Source: Clostridium ganghwense | GTDB taxonomy: Bacteria; Bacillota; Clostridia; Clostridiales; Clostridiaceae | Length of the DNA: 64,000 bases | Direction: 5' to 3' | NCBI RefSeq assembly: GCF_026735165.1 | Contig: NZ_JAPQES010000004.1 | Coordinates: forward strand, 1 to 64,000 | Shown here: piece by piece, positions 53,656-64,000 of the stretch | How the letters are laid out: each line of letters opens with the position of its first letter | Numbering within the stretch: position 1 is the first letter of the stretch | Notes under the pieces: model-generated | What the model was told of the DNA's origin: nothing | The model's database searches: none | The model's input: only the letters and a program-made list of their open reading frames with translations | Made by a program: the position numbers and the translations under genes

Positions 53656-53664
53656 ATACTAAAC

Positions 53665-54618
53665 CTACTTTCCTTCTTTTCTTAGTTCCTCTGCTATCTT
53701 TTCTATTCTTCTAAGTCTATGATTTACTCCAGATTTTCCAACAGGCGGCTCAAGCATTTGTCCAAGTTCTTTTAAGGATTCATTTGGAAAGTTTAATCTA
53801 AGTTCAGCAATTTCTCTCAAATTTTTAGGAAGTCTTTGAAATCCTATTTCCTTTTGAATAAGCTTTATGCTTTCTATTTGCCTTACTGCTGCATTAACAG
53901 TTTTGCTTAAATTAGCTGTTTCACAATTAACTAATCTATTTATATTATTTCTCATTTCCTTCATAATTCTTACATTTTCAATTTCTAAAAGTGATTCATG
54001 AGCCCCTATTATATTAAGCAAATCTACTATTTGCTCTCCTTCTTTTATATATATAACATAACTACTTTTTCTTTCAATAACTTTAGAATTTAATCCATAG
54101 CTATTAAGAATCTTACTAAACTCATTAGCATACTCCTCATGATGAGTAACAAATTCTAAATGATATGATTTTTCTGGATTGCTAATACTTCCTCCACCTA
54201 AAAAAACGCCTCTTATAAAAAGTCTTTTACACTCATCTGTATCAATGATTCTTTTTGGTATACTATACTCTAATGAAATCAAATCTTTTTCTTCATTTAA
54301 TACTCCAACTTCCTTTAATAATTCCTTTACTTCCATTTCATGAGATATCATAACTAGATAAACATTATTCTTTTTTAAAGAATTACTTTTCTTTACAAAA
54401 AGCTTTGCATGTATATTAAAATGTTCTTTTAAAAGCTTGAACACAAGCCTTGCAATAGCTGGGTTCTCTGTAGTAACCCTAAAATTAATCTTTCTATCTC
54501 CACTAAATCCTAAAGTACCACTTACTTTCATAATTCCTGATAGTAATGCAGTTGCTTCTGCTTTATTAAATTCTGTATCTCTACAAATTTCATTTTTTAC
54601 TTTTGAAGAAAATGACAT
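53665..54618 (-). CDS. whiA: Cell-division/sporulation regulator WhiA
   Basis: A 317-residue WhiA: a degenerate LAGLIDADG-like N-terminal domain (KRLFIRGVFLGGGSISNPEK at about 125-145) and a C-terminal helix-turn-helix (LRLNFPNESLKELGQMLEPP, then SGVNHRLRRIEKIAEEL). In Firmicutes WhiA binds DNA and affects cell division and chromosome segregation. It is within the conserved rapZ-yvcK-whiA cluster. The start at 54618 has a GGAG-type site inside the preceding yvcK gene end. Confidence 0.96.
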   Translation of the reverse strand: MSFSSKVKNEICRDTEFNKAEATALLSGIMKVSGTLGFSGDRKINFRVTTENPAIARLVFKLLKEHFNIHAKLFVKKSNSLKKNNVYLVMISHEMEVKELLKEVGVLNEEKDLISLEYSIPKRIIDTDECKRLFIRGVFLGGGSISNPEKSYHLEFVTHHEEYANEFSKILNSYGLNSKVIERKSSYVIYIKEGEQIVDLLNIIGAHESLLEIENVRIMKEMRNNINRLVNCETANLSKTVNAAVRQIESIKLIQKEIGFQRLPKNLREIAELRLNFPNESLKELGQMLEPPVGKSGVNHRLRRIEKIAEELRKEGK

Positions 54619-54625
54619 TTTGTTT

Positions 54626-55963
54626 CTACTCCTTACTCTTTTTATTCTCCTTTAGCCTTTGATATAGATAAAAATATTCTATTATCTTCTTCTTATCATA
54701 CAACAATTTTTTATCCATAATTATTTCTATTAAAAACTTTGCCAATTTATCTGGATCATGTCTAAGCCATCCATTCTTAATAGTTACAAAATCGCCTTCT
54801 GCAATTTTAACATTTAAAGAATTTATTTTCTTTTCATCAATTTTTACCTGCTTTGCATTTTCCTCTAAATATTTTTGTTTTATTTCATCGCTTATAGATT
54901 CAGTATTTGTTGCTACATAATCAATTATTCCAGTACCACCATGTTTAAATACGGCCTGTATATGTTCAGCAACTCCATAATCATCTGTTTCTCCTTCTTG
55001 GGTCATTATATTTGAAACATATATTTTCAATGCATTAGTATCCTTTAAAGCTTTGCTTATATCCTTAACTAAGAGATTAGGTATCACGCTAGTGTAAAGA
55101 CTTCCTGGTCCTAAAATTACTGCATCAGCTTCTCTTATAGCCTCTACAGCTTCTTTTAAAGCTTGTGCATTTTCTGGTTCAATAAAAAGTCTACTTATTT
55201 TACTATTTTGTTCAGCTACTTGCTTTGGAATATTAGATTCTCCTTCAATTACATTTCCATTTTTCAGCTTAGCCTTAAGAACCATATCATCTAATGTAAC
55301 AGGTAAAACTCTTCCTGTTACTGCAAGAACCGAACTCATCTTTTGAACTGCTTCTTCAAAGTTATTAGATACTCCATCCATTGCAGCTAAAAATAAATTA
55401 CCAAAGCTTTGGTTCTTTAAATTACCATCCTTAAACCTATATTGAAGAAGGTCTTCCATTAAAGGTTCTGTATCTGCTAAAGCCAATATACAGTTTCTAA
55501 TATCTCCTGGTGGCAACATACCAAGTTCTTCTCTTAGAGTACCAGAACCACCACCATCATCACCAACTGTTACTATTGCTGTAATATTAGAAGTATAGTA
55601 CTTTAATCCTCTTAACATTGTAGAAAGTCCTGTACCTCCACCTATAGCTACTATCTTAGGACCTTTTACAAGCAATCTCTTTTCATATATCAAGTTTTCC
55701 AATTTATCCGAATCTAATGACACATTTAAATATCCCTTATTTACAAGTGCCATTACTGAACGTATTCCTTGAGTAACAGAAATATATAGAATTATAATTC
55801 CTGAAATAATTAAAAATGCATAAAAACTCATGTAATTACTATTAATAACTCTTTTATTAAAAAACTCTACTGCTGCAAAAACAATGAATAAAATACCCAT
55901 GGCTCCCAGTGCAATCCATCTTTTTACTTTTATGCCTGGTTTAAGCCACTCCACTAGTTTCAT
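54626..55963 (-). CDS. yvcK: YvcK, UDP-GlcNAc-binding gluconeogenesis factor
   Basis: A 445-residue CofD-like protein. Two membrane segments at the N-terminus (residues 18-60) precede the nucleotide-binding motif [39 protein letters not shown] and [15 protein letters not shown]. YvcK affects cell-wall precursor flow and cell shape on gluconeogenic carbon. The N-terminal membrane segments are a clostridial feature. Its ATG overlaps the rapZ stop by four bases (translational coupling). Confidence 0.95.
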   Translation of the reverse strand: MKLVEWLKPGIKVKRWIALGAMGILFIVFAAVEFFNKRVINSNYMSFYAFLIISGIIILYISVTQGIRSVMALVNKGYLNVSLDSDKLENLIYEKRLLVKGPKIVAIGGGTGLSTMLRGLKYYTSNITAIVTVGDDGGGSGTLREELGMLPPGDIRNCILALADTEPLMEDLLQYRFKDGNLKNQSFGNLFLAAMDGVSNNFEEAVQKMSSVLAVTGRVLPVTLDDMVLKAKLKNGNVIEGESNIPKQVAEQNSKISRLFIEPENAQALKEAVEAIREADAVILGPGSLYTSVIPNLLVKDISKALKDTNALKIYVSNIMTQEGETDDYGVAEHIQAVFKHGGTGIIDYVATNTESISDEIKQKYLEENAKQVKIDEKKINSLNVKIAEGDFVTIKNGWLRHDPDKLAKFLIEIIMDKKLLYDKKKIIEYFYLYQRLKENKKSKE

Positions 55964-56844
55964 AACTTTATTCCACCCTTTTTAACATCTTCATTTATAT
56001 CTCTATGCTCTTTGCTTACATTATGACCTTTTGAATTTAGTTTATCACAAATAGCATTAGCAATTGTAACAGAACGATGTCTTCCTCCAGTACACCCTAT
56101 TGAAACAATAAGCTGCCTTTTACCTTCTTTTATATAATTAGGGATTAAAAATTCAAGCATATCAGATAATTTATCAATAAATTCATTAGTTTCCTTAAAC
56201 TTTAATACATAATCTTTAATTTGTTGATCATTGCCTGAAAATTCTTTAAGCTCAGGTATATAAAAAGGGTTTGGTAAAAATCTTACGTCAAAAACTAAAT
56301 CTGAATCTACAGGTATTCCATATTTAAATCCAAAGGATAATACTGTTATCATAAGCTGATTCTCCATTTGTCCTTCATCAGCATATATTCTTGCTATTCT
56401 TTCCCTTAACTGTCTTGTAGTCATATTTGAAGTATCTATTATATTTGTTGCTCTATACTTCACTTCATCTAATCTTTTTCTTTCTAACTCTATACCTTGT
56501 AGAATTCTCCCCTCTGGAGCTAGAGGATGCTTTCTTCTAGATTCTTTATATCTTTTTACGAGAACCTTATCATTAGCATCCAAGAATAGTATTTCATATT
56601 TGTACTCCTTATCCTTTAAATACTTTAAATTTTCAAAAAGGTCATCAAAAAATTCTCCACCTCTAATATCTATAACTAAAGCTATTTTATCTATTTTACC
56701 ATCTGTTTGATAGCATGCCTCAGCAAATTTAGCCATCAACGTTGGAGGTAAATTATCCACACAAAAATATCCCAGGTCTTCTAAACTTCTAATAGCTTGA
56801 CTTTTACCTGCTCCTGACAATCCTGTAACAATGACAAATCTCAT
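55960..56844 (-). CDS. rapZ: RapZ/YvcJ nucleotide-binding protein
   Basis: A 294-residue P-loop protein with Walker [21 protein letters not shown] and the family blocks [40 protein letters not shown] and [17 protein letters not shown]. YvcJ binds and hydrolyses nucleotides; RapZ in Enterobacteria guides GlmZ RNA decay, a role not established for clostridia. AGGAGGG precedes the ATG. First gene of the rapZ-yvcK-whiA-ytoI cluster. Confidence 0.96.
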   Translation of the reverse strand: MRFVIVTGLSGAGKSQAIRSLEDLGYFCVDNLPPTLMAKFAEACYQTDGKIDKIALVIDIRGGEFFDDLFENLKYLKDKEYKYEILFLDANDKVLVKRYKESRRKHPLAPEGRILQGIELERKRLDEVKYRATNIIDTSNMTTRQLRERIARIYADEGQMENQLMITVLSFGFKYGIPVDSDLVFDVRFLPNPFYIPELKEFSGNDQQIKDYVLKFKETNEFIDKLSDMLEFLIPNYIKEGKRQLIVSIGCTGGRHRSVTIANAICDKLNSKGHNVSKEHRDINEDVKKGGIKL

Positions 56845-56974
56845 AAGTATCCCTCCTGTATTAATACAGTATCATTTTTTTATTATAACACGAATCTACT
56901 CTAAAGTTCTATTTAGTTTTATGTAGATTTCAAATTATTAATTACAAATTATAAAATTTCTTTTTTTAAGCAAA

Positions 56975-57007
56975 CTAAAAGGATATTGATAAACAATATC
57001 CTTTTAG
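56975..57007. terminator. Hairpin terminator after murB
   Basis: CTAAAAGGATATTG and CAATATCCTTTTAG form a perfect 14-bp stem with a 5-base loop. Confidence 0.8.
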
Positions 57008-57021
57008 TATATTCTAAATTT

Positions 57022-57945
57022 CTAATTATTTTTTTCTTCTCCGATTATTCTAACTTCAGTATTTAAATCAACATTAAATTTTTTCTTAACTGTTTTTTGT
57101 ACAATCTCTATAAGTTCTAATATATCTTTTGCAGTTGCATTACTCTTATTAATTATAAATCCAGAATGTTTAGTAGATACTTCTGCTCCTCCTACAGTTG
57201 TTCCCTTCAAATCACTATCTTGTATGAGTTTACCTGCAAAATATCCTACTGGTCTTTTGAAAGTACTGCCAGCTGATGGATATTCTAATGGTTGTTTTTC
57301 TCTTCTTCTTCTGTTTAAATCATCCATTTTATCTTTTATAGTATCATGGTCTCCCTTTTCTAATTTAAAGGTAGCTTCAAGTACTATATATCCATATTTC
57401 AGTATTGCACTCATTCTATAACTTAATTCTAATTGATCTTTTGAAAGTTTTTTTATGTTTCCATCCTTGTCTACAATAACAGCACTTTCTATTACTTGTG
57501 ATATTTCACCCTGATATGCACCTGCATTCATGGCAACAGCTCCACCTATACTACCTGGTATACCACTAGCAAACTCTAATCCTTTTAAGCTTTGTTTTAG
57601 AGCAGTTTTGGATACACTTGAAAGTAACACTCCACTCTGTGCAACTATTTTTTCTCCTTCTACATAAACTTCATTTAATTCGGAAAGATTTATTATTATT
57701 CCTCTAAATCCTCCGTCTCTTACTATCAAATTAGATCCATTACCAAATACAAAATATGGTATATTGTTATTTCTACACAAATCTATTAATTCTTTCACTT
57801 GTTCATTTTTTCTAGGTGTAACCATAAAATCTGCTGGTCCACCAACTTTAAATGAAGTATAGTCCTTCATCAATGCATTAACTTTAATATCACTATCATC
57901 TAAAATATTTTTTAATTTATTAATTATATCATTATACTGCACCAT
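57022..57945 (-). CDS. murB: UDP-N-acetylenolpyruvoylglucosamine reductase
   Basis: FAD-dependent enzyme that reduces UDP-GlcNAc-enolpyruvate to UDP-MurNAc, second step of peptidoglycan synthesis. A 307-residue type IIa Mur[56 protein letters not shown], then [10 protein letters not shown] with the catalytic Ser and a C-terminal Glu in [19 protein letters not shown] precedes the start. It is followed by a terminator and preceded by the PHP gene 57 bp away. Confidence 0.97.
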   Translation of the reverse strand: MVQYNDIINKLKNILDDSDIKVNALMKDYTSFKVGGPADFMVTPRKNEQVKELIDLCRNNNIPYFVFGNGSNLIVRDGGFRGIIINLSELNEVYVEGEKIVAQSGVLLSSVSKTALKQSLKGLEFASGIPGSIGGAVAMNAGAYQGEISQVIESAVIVDKDGNIKKLSKDQLELSYRMSAILKYGYIVLEATFKLEKGDHDTIKDKMDDLNRRRREKQPLEYPSAGSTFKRPVGYFAGKLIQDSDLKGTTVGGAEVSTKHSGFIINKSNATAKDILELIEIVQKTVKKKFNVDLNTEVRIIGEEKNN

Positions 57946-58002
57946 TTACTTCTCCTTGATAATTATTTAAATATGTAAATAGTATAATAGATATATACTC
58001 TT

Positions 58003-58737
58003 TTAATCAAGTTTTATATCTTGTACTTTACCCTTGTTTTGTAGATATCTAATAAATTTTTTATGATCACTATTAATTATTAGTTGTTCTGGCATTTGAA
58101 TTTTTTCTAAAACCTCTTCTAATTTATCAAATTTTCCTATTGTAAAGCATACATGTGAATCAGTACCTAATATTACTTTAGCACCATGCTTTTTACATAA
58201 CTCTGCAATCTTTGTACATATAGGTGCACTTCCTATACGTGACGTTTTAAAAGAACTATTATTTAATTCAATTAATATATCTTTTTCCTTTGCTTTCTTC
58301 ACAATTTCCTCTTCATATATTGGGAAATTAGGATTTCCAGAATGTCCTATAATATCTACATATGGATTATCCATTGCATTTAAAAATGCTTCTGTATTCT
58401 CTTCTATAGTTCCTGGCTCAATACACGGTTCATGCAAACTAGCTATAACTATATCTAAGTTTTTCAAAATTTCTTCTGGAATATCTATATTACCTTTATG
58501 ATCTAAAATATTAGCTTCACACCCATGTAACATTGTTACTCCATATATTTCTCTAGGTAAAACTTTATAATTACCAAAATACCATATGTGTGGAGCTGCT
58601 GGCATCTTTGGTCCATGCTCAGTTGTTCCTAAAACCTTTAAACCTATATCTGCAGCTTGTTTTGCATTCTCCAATAAAGTAGTATATGCATGACCACTAG
58701 CTATTGTATGTGTGTGGACATCAAGAACATATTTCAT
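58003..58737 (-). CDS. PHP-domain phosphatase (YcdX-like)
   Basis: A 244-residue metal-dependent phosphoesterase of the PHP family: [51 protein letters not shown] and GTDSHVCF supply the trinuclear metal ligands. The substrate is unknown; YcdX homologues act on small phosphates. AGGGTGATA precedes the ATG. It lies 14 bp downstream of uvrC. Confidence 0.93.
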   Translation of the reverse strand: MKYVLDVHTHTIASGHAYTTLLENAKQAADIGLKVLGTTEHGPKMPAAPHIWYFGNYKVLPREIYGVTMLHGCEANILDHKGNIDIPEEILKNLDIVIASLHEPCIEPGTIEENTEAFLNAMDNPYVDIIGHSGNPNFPIYEEEIVKKAKEKDILIELNNSSFKTSRIGSAPICTKIAELCKKHGAKVILGTDSHVCFTIGKFDKLEEVLEKIQMPEQLIINSDHKKFIRYLQNKGKVQDIKLD

Positions 58738-58751
58738 ACTATCACCCTTTT

Positions 58752-60617
58752 TTACTTATTTTTATGAAAATAATCTAGTATACTTCGAGCAGCTTTTTCA
58801 TTAATTGATTCTGTACTCAACAATTCATTATAAGAGGCTTTTTTGATATTTTCAATACTTCCAAATTTTTTTAATAATTCTTTTCTTCTTTTTGCGCCTA
58901 CATTGGGTATATCTTCCAGAATAGAATGTAGTACTCTCTTATCTCTTAAGCTTCTGTGATAAGTTATAGCAAACCTATGCACTTCATCTTGAATTCTTGT
59001 TATCAAATTCATAACTTTGGAATTATATTTAATTTTTAACTCTTTATTATTATATACTAAGCCTCTAGTTTTGTGTTTATCGTCTTTAACCATTCCGCAT
59101 ACTGGTATGTTGATGTTATATTCTTTTAAAACTTCTAAGGCAATATTAACTTGCCCCTTTCCGCCATCCATAAGTATTAAATCTGGAAATACGCTAAACT
59201 TTGCTCCACTTAATAAAAGTTCTCTTTCTTGAATTTCTCTTATCTCAGAAAGACCATGTTCAAACCTTCTGGTTAATATTTCACGCATGCTCTCATAGTC
59301 ATTTGCACCTTTAATTGACTTTATTCTAAATCTTCTATAATCGCTATTTTTAGGTTTTCCCTCATCAAAAACAACCATAGTTCCAACTGAATCTACCCCT
59401 TGTATATTGGAAATATCATATGCTTCTATTCTATGTGGAATTTCATCTAGTTCTAAAATTTCTGCAAGCTCACTAAGAGAATTCCCATGAAATTCTTTTT
59501 CTCTTTTTAGCTTTAATTTAAATTGCTCTAAAGTAATTTTAGCATTTTCCTCTACCATACCTAATAATTTCTTTTTTTTACCTTTTTTAGGTACTTTAAT
59601 TTGCACTTTAGCTCCTCTTTTAGAAGAAAGCCATTCTTCTAAAAGTTCTAACTCTCCGCTTTCAGGGACATATATATTTTTGGGTATAAATGCTGTTCCT
59701 CCGTAAAATTCCTTTATAAAATTAGAAATTATTTCACCTTTATTGTCAAAAATATTGTTTTCTAAAATAAAATGTTCTCTCCCTATTATTTTCCCATTTC
59801 TCACAAAAAATACCTGAGAACACCAATCTTCTCCATCACTATACACATTTATTAAATCTTCATTTTCAAAATTACTCAAAATAATTTTTTGTCTTTCCCT
59901 TATTTTATCAATTGCCATTACTTTATCTCTTAATGAAGCCGCCTTCTCAAATTCTAAATTTTCCGCTGCTTCATTCATCTGTTTTCTTAAGTCATTTACT
60001 ATCTGATTACCTTTACCTGTCAATAAATCTATTAACTCTTTTATTATTTGTGTATATTCATCTTTACTTATATAACCCGCACAAGGAGCCTTGCATAGAT
60101 TTATATGATAATTTAAGCAAGGCTTTATCCTATCTCCATTTTCTTTTATTACTTTTCTACAAGTTCTTATTGGAAAAATTTTTTTTATAAGTTCTATAGT
60201 TTCATTCACTGCTGAAGTTTCTGGATATGGCCCAAAATATTTAGCACCATCTTTGACTCTTATTCTAGTTACAAAAACTCTTGGAAAATCCTCATTTGTA
60301 GTGATTTTTATAAAAGGATAATGTTTATCATCCTTAAGCAAAACATTATATCTTGGCCTGTATTTTTTTATAAGATTACATTCTAAAATAAGAGCTTCTA
60401 TTTCTGAATCTGTAACAATATATTCAAATTCAGCAATATTTTTCACCATAGCCTTCACTTTACTGCTATGATTTTTAGAGTTTTGAAAATATTGCTTAAC
60501 TCTATTTTTAAGTATTTTTGCCTTTCCAACATATATAACTTCTCCTAGAGAGTTCTTCATCAAATAAACTCCAGACTTGTCTGGCAGCATTTTAAGCTGA
60601 TATTTAAAATCAAACAT
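58752..60617 (-). CDS. uvrC: Excinuclease ABC subunit C
   Basis: Makes both incisions around bulky DNA lesions with UvrA and UvrB. A 621-residue UvrC: GIY-YIG domain ([20 protein letters not shown]), a cysteine cluster ([20 protein letters not shown]), the UvrB-binding UVR motif ([19 protein letters not shown]), the RNase H-like nuclease domain ([20 protein letters not shown]) and a helix-hairpin-helix end ([20 protein letters not shown]). AGGGTTG precedes the ATG. Upstream of the PHP and murB genes. Confidence 0.97.
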   Translation of the reverse strand: MFDFKYQLKMLPDKSGVYLMKNSLGEVIYVGKAKILKNRVKQYFQNSKNHSSKVKAMVKNIAEFEYIVTDSEIEALILECNLIKKYRPRYNVLLKDDKHYPFIKITTNEDFPRVFVTRIRVKDGAKYFGPYPETSAVNETIELIKKIFPIRTCRKVIKENGDRIKPCLNYHINLCKAPCAGYISKDEYTQIIKELIDLLTGKGNQIVNDLRKQMNEAAENLEFEKAASLRDKVMAIDKIRERQKIILSNFENEDLINVYSDGEDWCSQVFFVRNGKIIGREHFILENNIFDNKGEIISNFIKEFYGGTAFIPKNIYVPESGELELLEEWLSSKRGAKVQIKVPKKGKKKKLLGMVEENAKITLEQFKLKLKREKEFHGNSLSELAEILELDEIPHRIEAYDISNIQGVDSVGTMVVFDEGKPKNSDYRRFRIKSIKGANDYESMREILTRRFEHGLSEIREIQERELLLSGAKFSVFPDLILMDGGKGQVNIALEVLKEYNINIPVCGMVKDDKHKTRGLVYNNKELKIKYNSKVMNLITRIQDEVHRFAITYHRSLRDKRVLHSILEDIPNVGAKRRKELLKKFGSIENIKKASYNELLSTESINEKAARSILDYFHKNK

Positions 60618-60653
60618 TTCAACCCTCCACTCTCATGTTTCAATTTTCAACTT

Positions 60654-61256
60654 TTATAAAATTCCTGGCAATCTATATATTGTATATACAATTCCCATAA
60701 TCATAAGGAAATCTTCAAATAAGTTACCACTTTTAGAACTAACCTTATAAGTTAACGGAAACTTATATTTTCTTCTTATAAAAGGATAAAATAAAGGTAT
60801 TCCCATTTTAGTGAACATATCACATAGTAAGTGCATTCCATATCCAATCATAAAGTAATAAACTATAAAAGGTATATTATAAACATTACCCAAATATCCT
60901 GATATTAATGTAAACACTATGAGCCCTCCTAAGCTATGGCTTAACCCATTTCTATGAGAAGATACTGCAATAAATATCAATGAAATTCCCAAAGCTTTTA
61001 ATGCTGGTTCACCCACATATAGATAATCAAACCAAAGCACCACTAAAGCTAGACATAAATATACAACTGTTTTAGTTTTTTTATTTTTAAAAGGTAAAAT
61101 ATATTTATTTATAAGACTCTTTGGATGATCTATATCTGGTACTAAAGAGGCTATCATTACTATTATTAATCCTATATAACTAAACTTTCCAGGTAGCTTG
61201 TCACATATACAAAAAAATGTTATTGCTCCAATACCAGCATGAGTTTTCCCTTTCAT
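60654..61256 (-). CDS. YdjM-like inner-membrane metal-dependent hydrolase
   Basis: A 200-residue membrane protein of the YdjM/DUF457 family. It starts MKGKTHAGIGAITFF with the conserved THxxxG motif, has SLVPDIDHPKSLINKYILPF, SSHRNGLSHSLGGLIVF and GYGMHLLCDMFTKMGIPLFYP as the further His/Asp blocks, and four or five hydrophobic segments. In E. coli ydjM is LexA-controlled; no such site was identified here. AGGAGAAAA precedes the ATG. Confidence 0.88.
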   Translation of the reverse strand: MKGKTHAGIGAITFFCICDKLPGKFSYIGLIIVMIASLVPDIDHPKSLINKYILPFKNKKTKTVVYLCLALVVLWFDYLYVGEPALKALGISLIFIAVSSHRNGLSHSLGGLIVFTLISGYLGNVYNIPFIVYYFMIGYGMHLLCDMFTKMGIPLFYPFIRRKYKFPLTYKVSSKSGNLFEDFLMIMGIVYTIYRLPGIL

Positions 61257-61282
61257 ATTTTCTCCTTTGTCGTTAAAATAAT

Positions 61283-61320
61283 ATAAAAAAAGTCAAGATT
61301 CGATTAGAATTCTTGACTTT
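61283..61320 (-). terminator. Terminator of the pbpA transcript
   Basis: AAAGTCAAGA and TCTTGACTTT form a 10-bp stem followed on the minus strand by seven T. Confidence 0.85.
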
Positions 61321-61383
61321 ATTATACCATTATAAAAACAAGAGAAACATATGTTCATATGTTTTTTTCTATTTTTTTATAAT

Positions 61384-62817
61384 TTATTTTTTTAATGCTG
61401 CTGATATTACTTCTCTTGTAATATCAGCAGCCTTTCTTCCTCCTACTCCTCCATTTTCCACAATAACAACTACGGATATCTGTGGATTTTCATAAGGAGC
61501 AAACCCTACAAACCAGGAATGAGGTTTCTTATTACCACTTTCATTATCAGCAGTACCAGTTTTACCACATACACTTATTCCATCAATGGAAGCATTTCTA
61601 CCAGTTCCATCTTCAACAACTTTTTTCATAAACTTCTTCATAATTGCTGCATTTTCCTTTGAAGTTATCTGTCCTAAACTTTCCGTTTTAGTCTTTTTGA
61701 CTCTCTTACCTTCACTATTTAATACATCTTTAACTAAAAACGGCTTCATCATAACCCCATCATTAGCAATAGTTGCGGTTACTAATGCCATTTGCATTGG
61801 ACTTACTAGTACCTCTCCTTGCCCTATGGCACTTTGAGCAATATTTCCCTTTTCATTTCTTTTCAAAGAAGGAAATCTCCCCTGTTTTGTAGCAAAATCA
61901 TTTATTGGTAAAGCTTTGTTAAAATAAAATTTTTCAGCAGTTTCCCTAAGCTTATCGTTTCCAAGTTCAATCCCTAATCCACCAAAAACTACATTACTTG
62001 ATTCTACAAAAGATTCACTAAAATCTATATTTCCAAGAACTTCACCATTATAATTTTTTAAAGACTCATTTGAATTAAATACAAGCTTTCCTTCGTCTTT
62101 AAAAGTTCTTTGCTTAATATCTTTAATATTTTCAAGAGCACTAACTGCAGTAACTATTTTGAAAGTAGACCCTGGAGGGTATAATCCATAAATAGCTCTG
62201 TTATATAAGGGATTATCTTTATTTTTGCTTATACTTTTCCAATCTGCCTCAAGCTTATTAGGATTATAAGATGGTTTTGAAACCATAGCAAGCACTTCAC
62301 CTGTTCTAGGATTTAAAGCTACTACAGCACCCTTATTATTTCCTAAAAGTTCATAAGCTTTCTTTTGAATATTAGAATCTAAAGTTGTTCTTAAACTATA
62401 ACCAACTTTATCTGTTTTTTCAGTAATAGACTGAAAAAATTTAGATAGTTCTATAGTATCTGCACCTATAAGTACAGAATCATATTTTCTTTCAAGCCCT
62501 GTTATGCCATATCTAGGACTTACATATCCTAAAACATTTGCAAAAATATCACCATAAACATAAGTCCTTTCTTGATTCAATGAACTAACCTTTTTACTTT
62601 TAGTAAGAGGATTCATATTTCTATCGTAAATAGTTCCTCTTAGTATTAAATTTCTCTTTGCTTGCAGTCTTCTATTATACGGACTTGCTGAAATCTCATC
62701 TGCTTTAAAAACTTGAAAATATGTTATATATGAAATTAAACCTATAAAACAAACTAAAAAGACAACAAGAACATTCTTTATATTTTTAGAAATATCATTC
62801 TTTAGAAAATCACTCAA
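61384..62817 (-). CDS. pbpA: Class B penicillin-binding protein (transpeptidase)
   Basis: Cross-links peptidoglycan. A 477-residue protein with an N-terminal membrane anchor (residues 15-35), a short dimerisation region and a transpeptidase domain with PGSTFKI (active-site Ser), SSN in VESSNVVFG and KTGTA in CGKTGTADN. The pedestal domain is short compared with PBP2 of Gram-negatives. Its start overlaps the FtsW/RodA-like stop by 8 bp, so the pair is translationally coupled and probably acts as a SEDS-bPBP complex. Confidence 0.93.
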   Translation of the reverse strand: MSDFLKNDISKNIKNVLVVFLVCFIGLISYITYFQVFKADEISASPYNRRLQAKRNLILRGTIYDRNMNPLTKSKKVSSLNQERTYVYGDIFANVLGYVSPRYGITGLERKYDSVLIGADTIELSKFFQSITEKTDKVGYSLRTTLDSNIQKKAYELLGNNKGAVVALNPRTGEVLAMVSKPSYNPNKLEADWKSISKNKDNPLYNRAIYGLYPPGSTFKIVTAVSALENIKDIKQRTFKDEGKLVFNSNESLKNYNGEVLGNIDFSESFVESSNVVFGGLGIELGNDKLRETAEKFYFNKALPINDFATKQGRFPSLKRNEKGNIAQSAIGQGEVLVSPMQMALVTATIANDGVMMKPFLVKDVLNSEGKRVKKTKTESLGQITSKENAAIMKKFMKKVVEDGTGRNASIDGISVCGKTGTADNESGNKKPHSWFVGFAPYENPQISVVVIVENGGVGGRKAADITREVISAALKK

Positions 62818-64000
62818 CGCTAGTTGCCTCCTCAGAAATCTTTTGTAATATCCCTAATGCAAAAAAAGTTGTAATCATAGAACTTCCTCCATAACTAATA
62901 AGAGGCATTGTTATACCTGTAAGAGGAATTAAATTTATAACTCCACCAATTATAACTAAAACTTGAGTTGCTATCATTGAAGAATATCCAACAGCCACAA
63001 GAGCAGAAAATTTATCATCTGTATATACTGCTGCTCTCATGCATCTGTAAAATAGCAAGAAATATAAAATTATCACAGCAAATCCCATTAATCCTCCCAT
63101 TTCTTCGCATAAGACAGCAAAAATAAAATCTGTTGAATTTACGGGAACAAATTCAGGATGTCCAAGTCCAAGACCAGTTCCAAATAATCCACCTGAAGCA
63201 ATAGCAATCAAAGACTGAACTATTTGATATCCTTTGTCATTAGCATACTTCCAAACATCCTTCCATATTAAAAATCTAAGTCTAACATGTGAGAATAATT
63301 TGTAGCTAATTACAGAACCTGCTGCAAATAACCCAAAACAAGTAGCCACATATTTAACCTTCGAAGTGGCTATATAAAGCATAGTAACAGAAATCCCAAA
63401 AAATATTAAAGCTGAACCTAAATCTTTTTGTAGTACCATAAACCCAAGAGATATCATTACAACAATTGCAGGTTCAATCAGATCTTTATTTTGTGTATAT
63501 TTTTTTAAGGCTGCAGCTAAATAAGCAACTAAAAAGAGCTTTGCAAATTCAGAAGGCTGGAATCCATATTCACCTATATATATCCAGTTTTTAGCTCCAT
63601 ACTTTTCTTTACCAAATAAAGTTCCCATAGCCATTAAAATCACAGTACACACTAAATAAAAATATTTCCATTTTGCAAAACTTTTTAAATCTGGAAGCAA
63701 AACAACTAGAATTATAAATCCTGTTATTCCTACTACAAACCATATAACCTGTTTAATAGCATAAACTGCATTTATTCTATATAAAATAACTAATCCTATT
63801 ACAGTTAATATACACGCAAAAATTTGAATGTACTTATCTCCATCGGGAAAAAACTTCCTAATTATAAAATGAGCATATGTAATAAGCCCACATACAACTA
63901 CTGCTACAACAATTGCTGTTTTGTCTAAGCCTTGCTTTGTCCAATGTAATATACTTAAATTTAAAAAACATATTAAACAAAATATATAAGTATACGTTAA
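62810..64000 (-). CDS. SEDS-family glycosyltransferase (FtsW/RodA/SpoVE), 5' end outside window
   Basis: Polymerises lipid II into glycan strands with its class B PBP partner. The frame is open to the window edge, about 396 residues, with some ten membrane segments. Family signatures: YGAKNWIYIGEYGFQPSEFAK, LQKDLGSALIFF, GYQIVQSLIAIASGGLFGTG and LIPLTGITMPLISYGGSS. A TTG at 63700 could look like a start but has membrane segments open upstream and no binding site. Which SEDS class it is cannot be decided here; pairing with a short class B PBP suggests elongation or sporulation. Confidence 0.92.
   Translation of the reverse strand, partial: LTYTYIFCLICFLNLSILHWTKQGLDKTAIVVAVVVCGLITYAHFIIRKFFPDGDKYIQIFACILTVIGLVILYRINAVYAIKQVIWFVVGITGFIILVVLLPDLKSFAKWKYFYLVCTVILMAMGTLFGKEKYGAKNWIYIGEYGFQPSEFAKLFLVAYLAAALKKYTQNKDLIEPAIVVMISLGFMVLQKDLGSALIFFGISVTMLYIATSKVKYVATCFGLFAAGSVISYKLFSHVRLRFLIWKDVWKYANDKGYQIVQSLIAIASGGLFGTGLGLGHPEFVPVNSTDFIFAVLCEEMGGLMGFAVIILYFLLFYRCMRAAVYTDDKFSALVAVGYSSMIATQVLVIIGGVINLIPLTGITMPLISYGGSSMITTFFALGILQKISEEATSVE

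Overview
This AT-rich window comes from a low-GC, endospore-forming Firmicute, most likely Clostridium of the botulinum/sporogenes group. That assignment is inferred from base composition, AGGAGG-type ribosome binding sites, spore genes (gerW/ytfJ, DUF2953) and the clostridial order uvrC-murB-rapZ-yvcK-whiA and dnaE-pfkA-pyk; no database was searched.

Layout. Positions 1-11,450 are chromosomal. A glycerol operon (glpF, glpK, FAD-dependent glycerol-3-phosphate dehydrogenase) has two attenuator leaders of the same design. It is followed by signal peptidase I, a flavin/ferredoxin protein, an NhaC-type antiporter with an AraC regulator and an MBL-fold hydrolase, two sporulation genes, an unknown protein and a Cys/Tyr-rich cupin. 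Positions 11,460-13,030 hold an AraC-type regulator among three decayed copies of the 3' end of rlmD (rumA). Positions 13,026-39,852 are an integrated element of about 26.8 kb. From 39,853 to 64,000 the chromosome resumes: rlmD, DUF1540, DUF554, pyk, pfkA, dnaE, a PadR pair, asnA, a ytoI-like regulator, whiA, yvcK, rapZ, murB, a PHP phosphatase, uvrC, a ydjM-like gene, a class B penicillin-binding protein and the start-truncated ftsW/rodA partner.

The element. Its tyrosine integrase lies next to rlmD. The 7-bp string CCGGTTT occurs at both ends, and joining the two chromosomal flanks across it restores a complete rlmD reading frame ending TGHIECVVKIKRKHS. Next to the integrase is a lambda-like switch: a repressor and a divergent Cro-like gene with two copies of AACGT-N5-ACGTT. 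Two MerR/excisionase-type genes, an ORF6C protein and a replisome organiser with GC-rich iterons inside its own coding sequence follow. No capsid, portal, terminase or tail gene is visible. The order resembles a phage satellite rather than a full prophage. The cargo looks like a defence island: a protein kinase plus KAP-type NTPase, an MvaI/BcnI-type restriction endonuclease with a cytosine methyltransferase, an RloA/RloB (AbiL-like) ATPase-TOPRIM pair, and a large SIR2 protein with a small CxxC protein. A lysis-type cassette (BhlA/UviB-like peptide, amidase-LysM, DUF1659, DUF2922) sits beside a UviA-like sigma factor. The two cassette promoters share the same unusual two-part motif.

The most unusual content is RNA. 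A gene-free, highly structured stretch at 17,490-18,080 has two further relatives inside the same element on the other strand (31,165-31,510 and 30,425-30,640). They share sequence blocks and helices that are partly kept by compensating changes. This looks like a large ornate non-coding RNA family comparable in size and setting to ROOL or GOLLD RNAs, possibly undescribed. A second structured block follows at 18,245-18,620.
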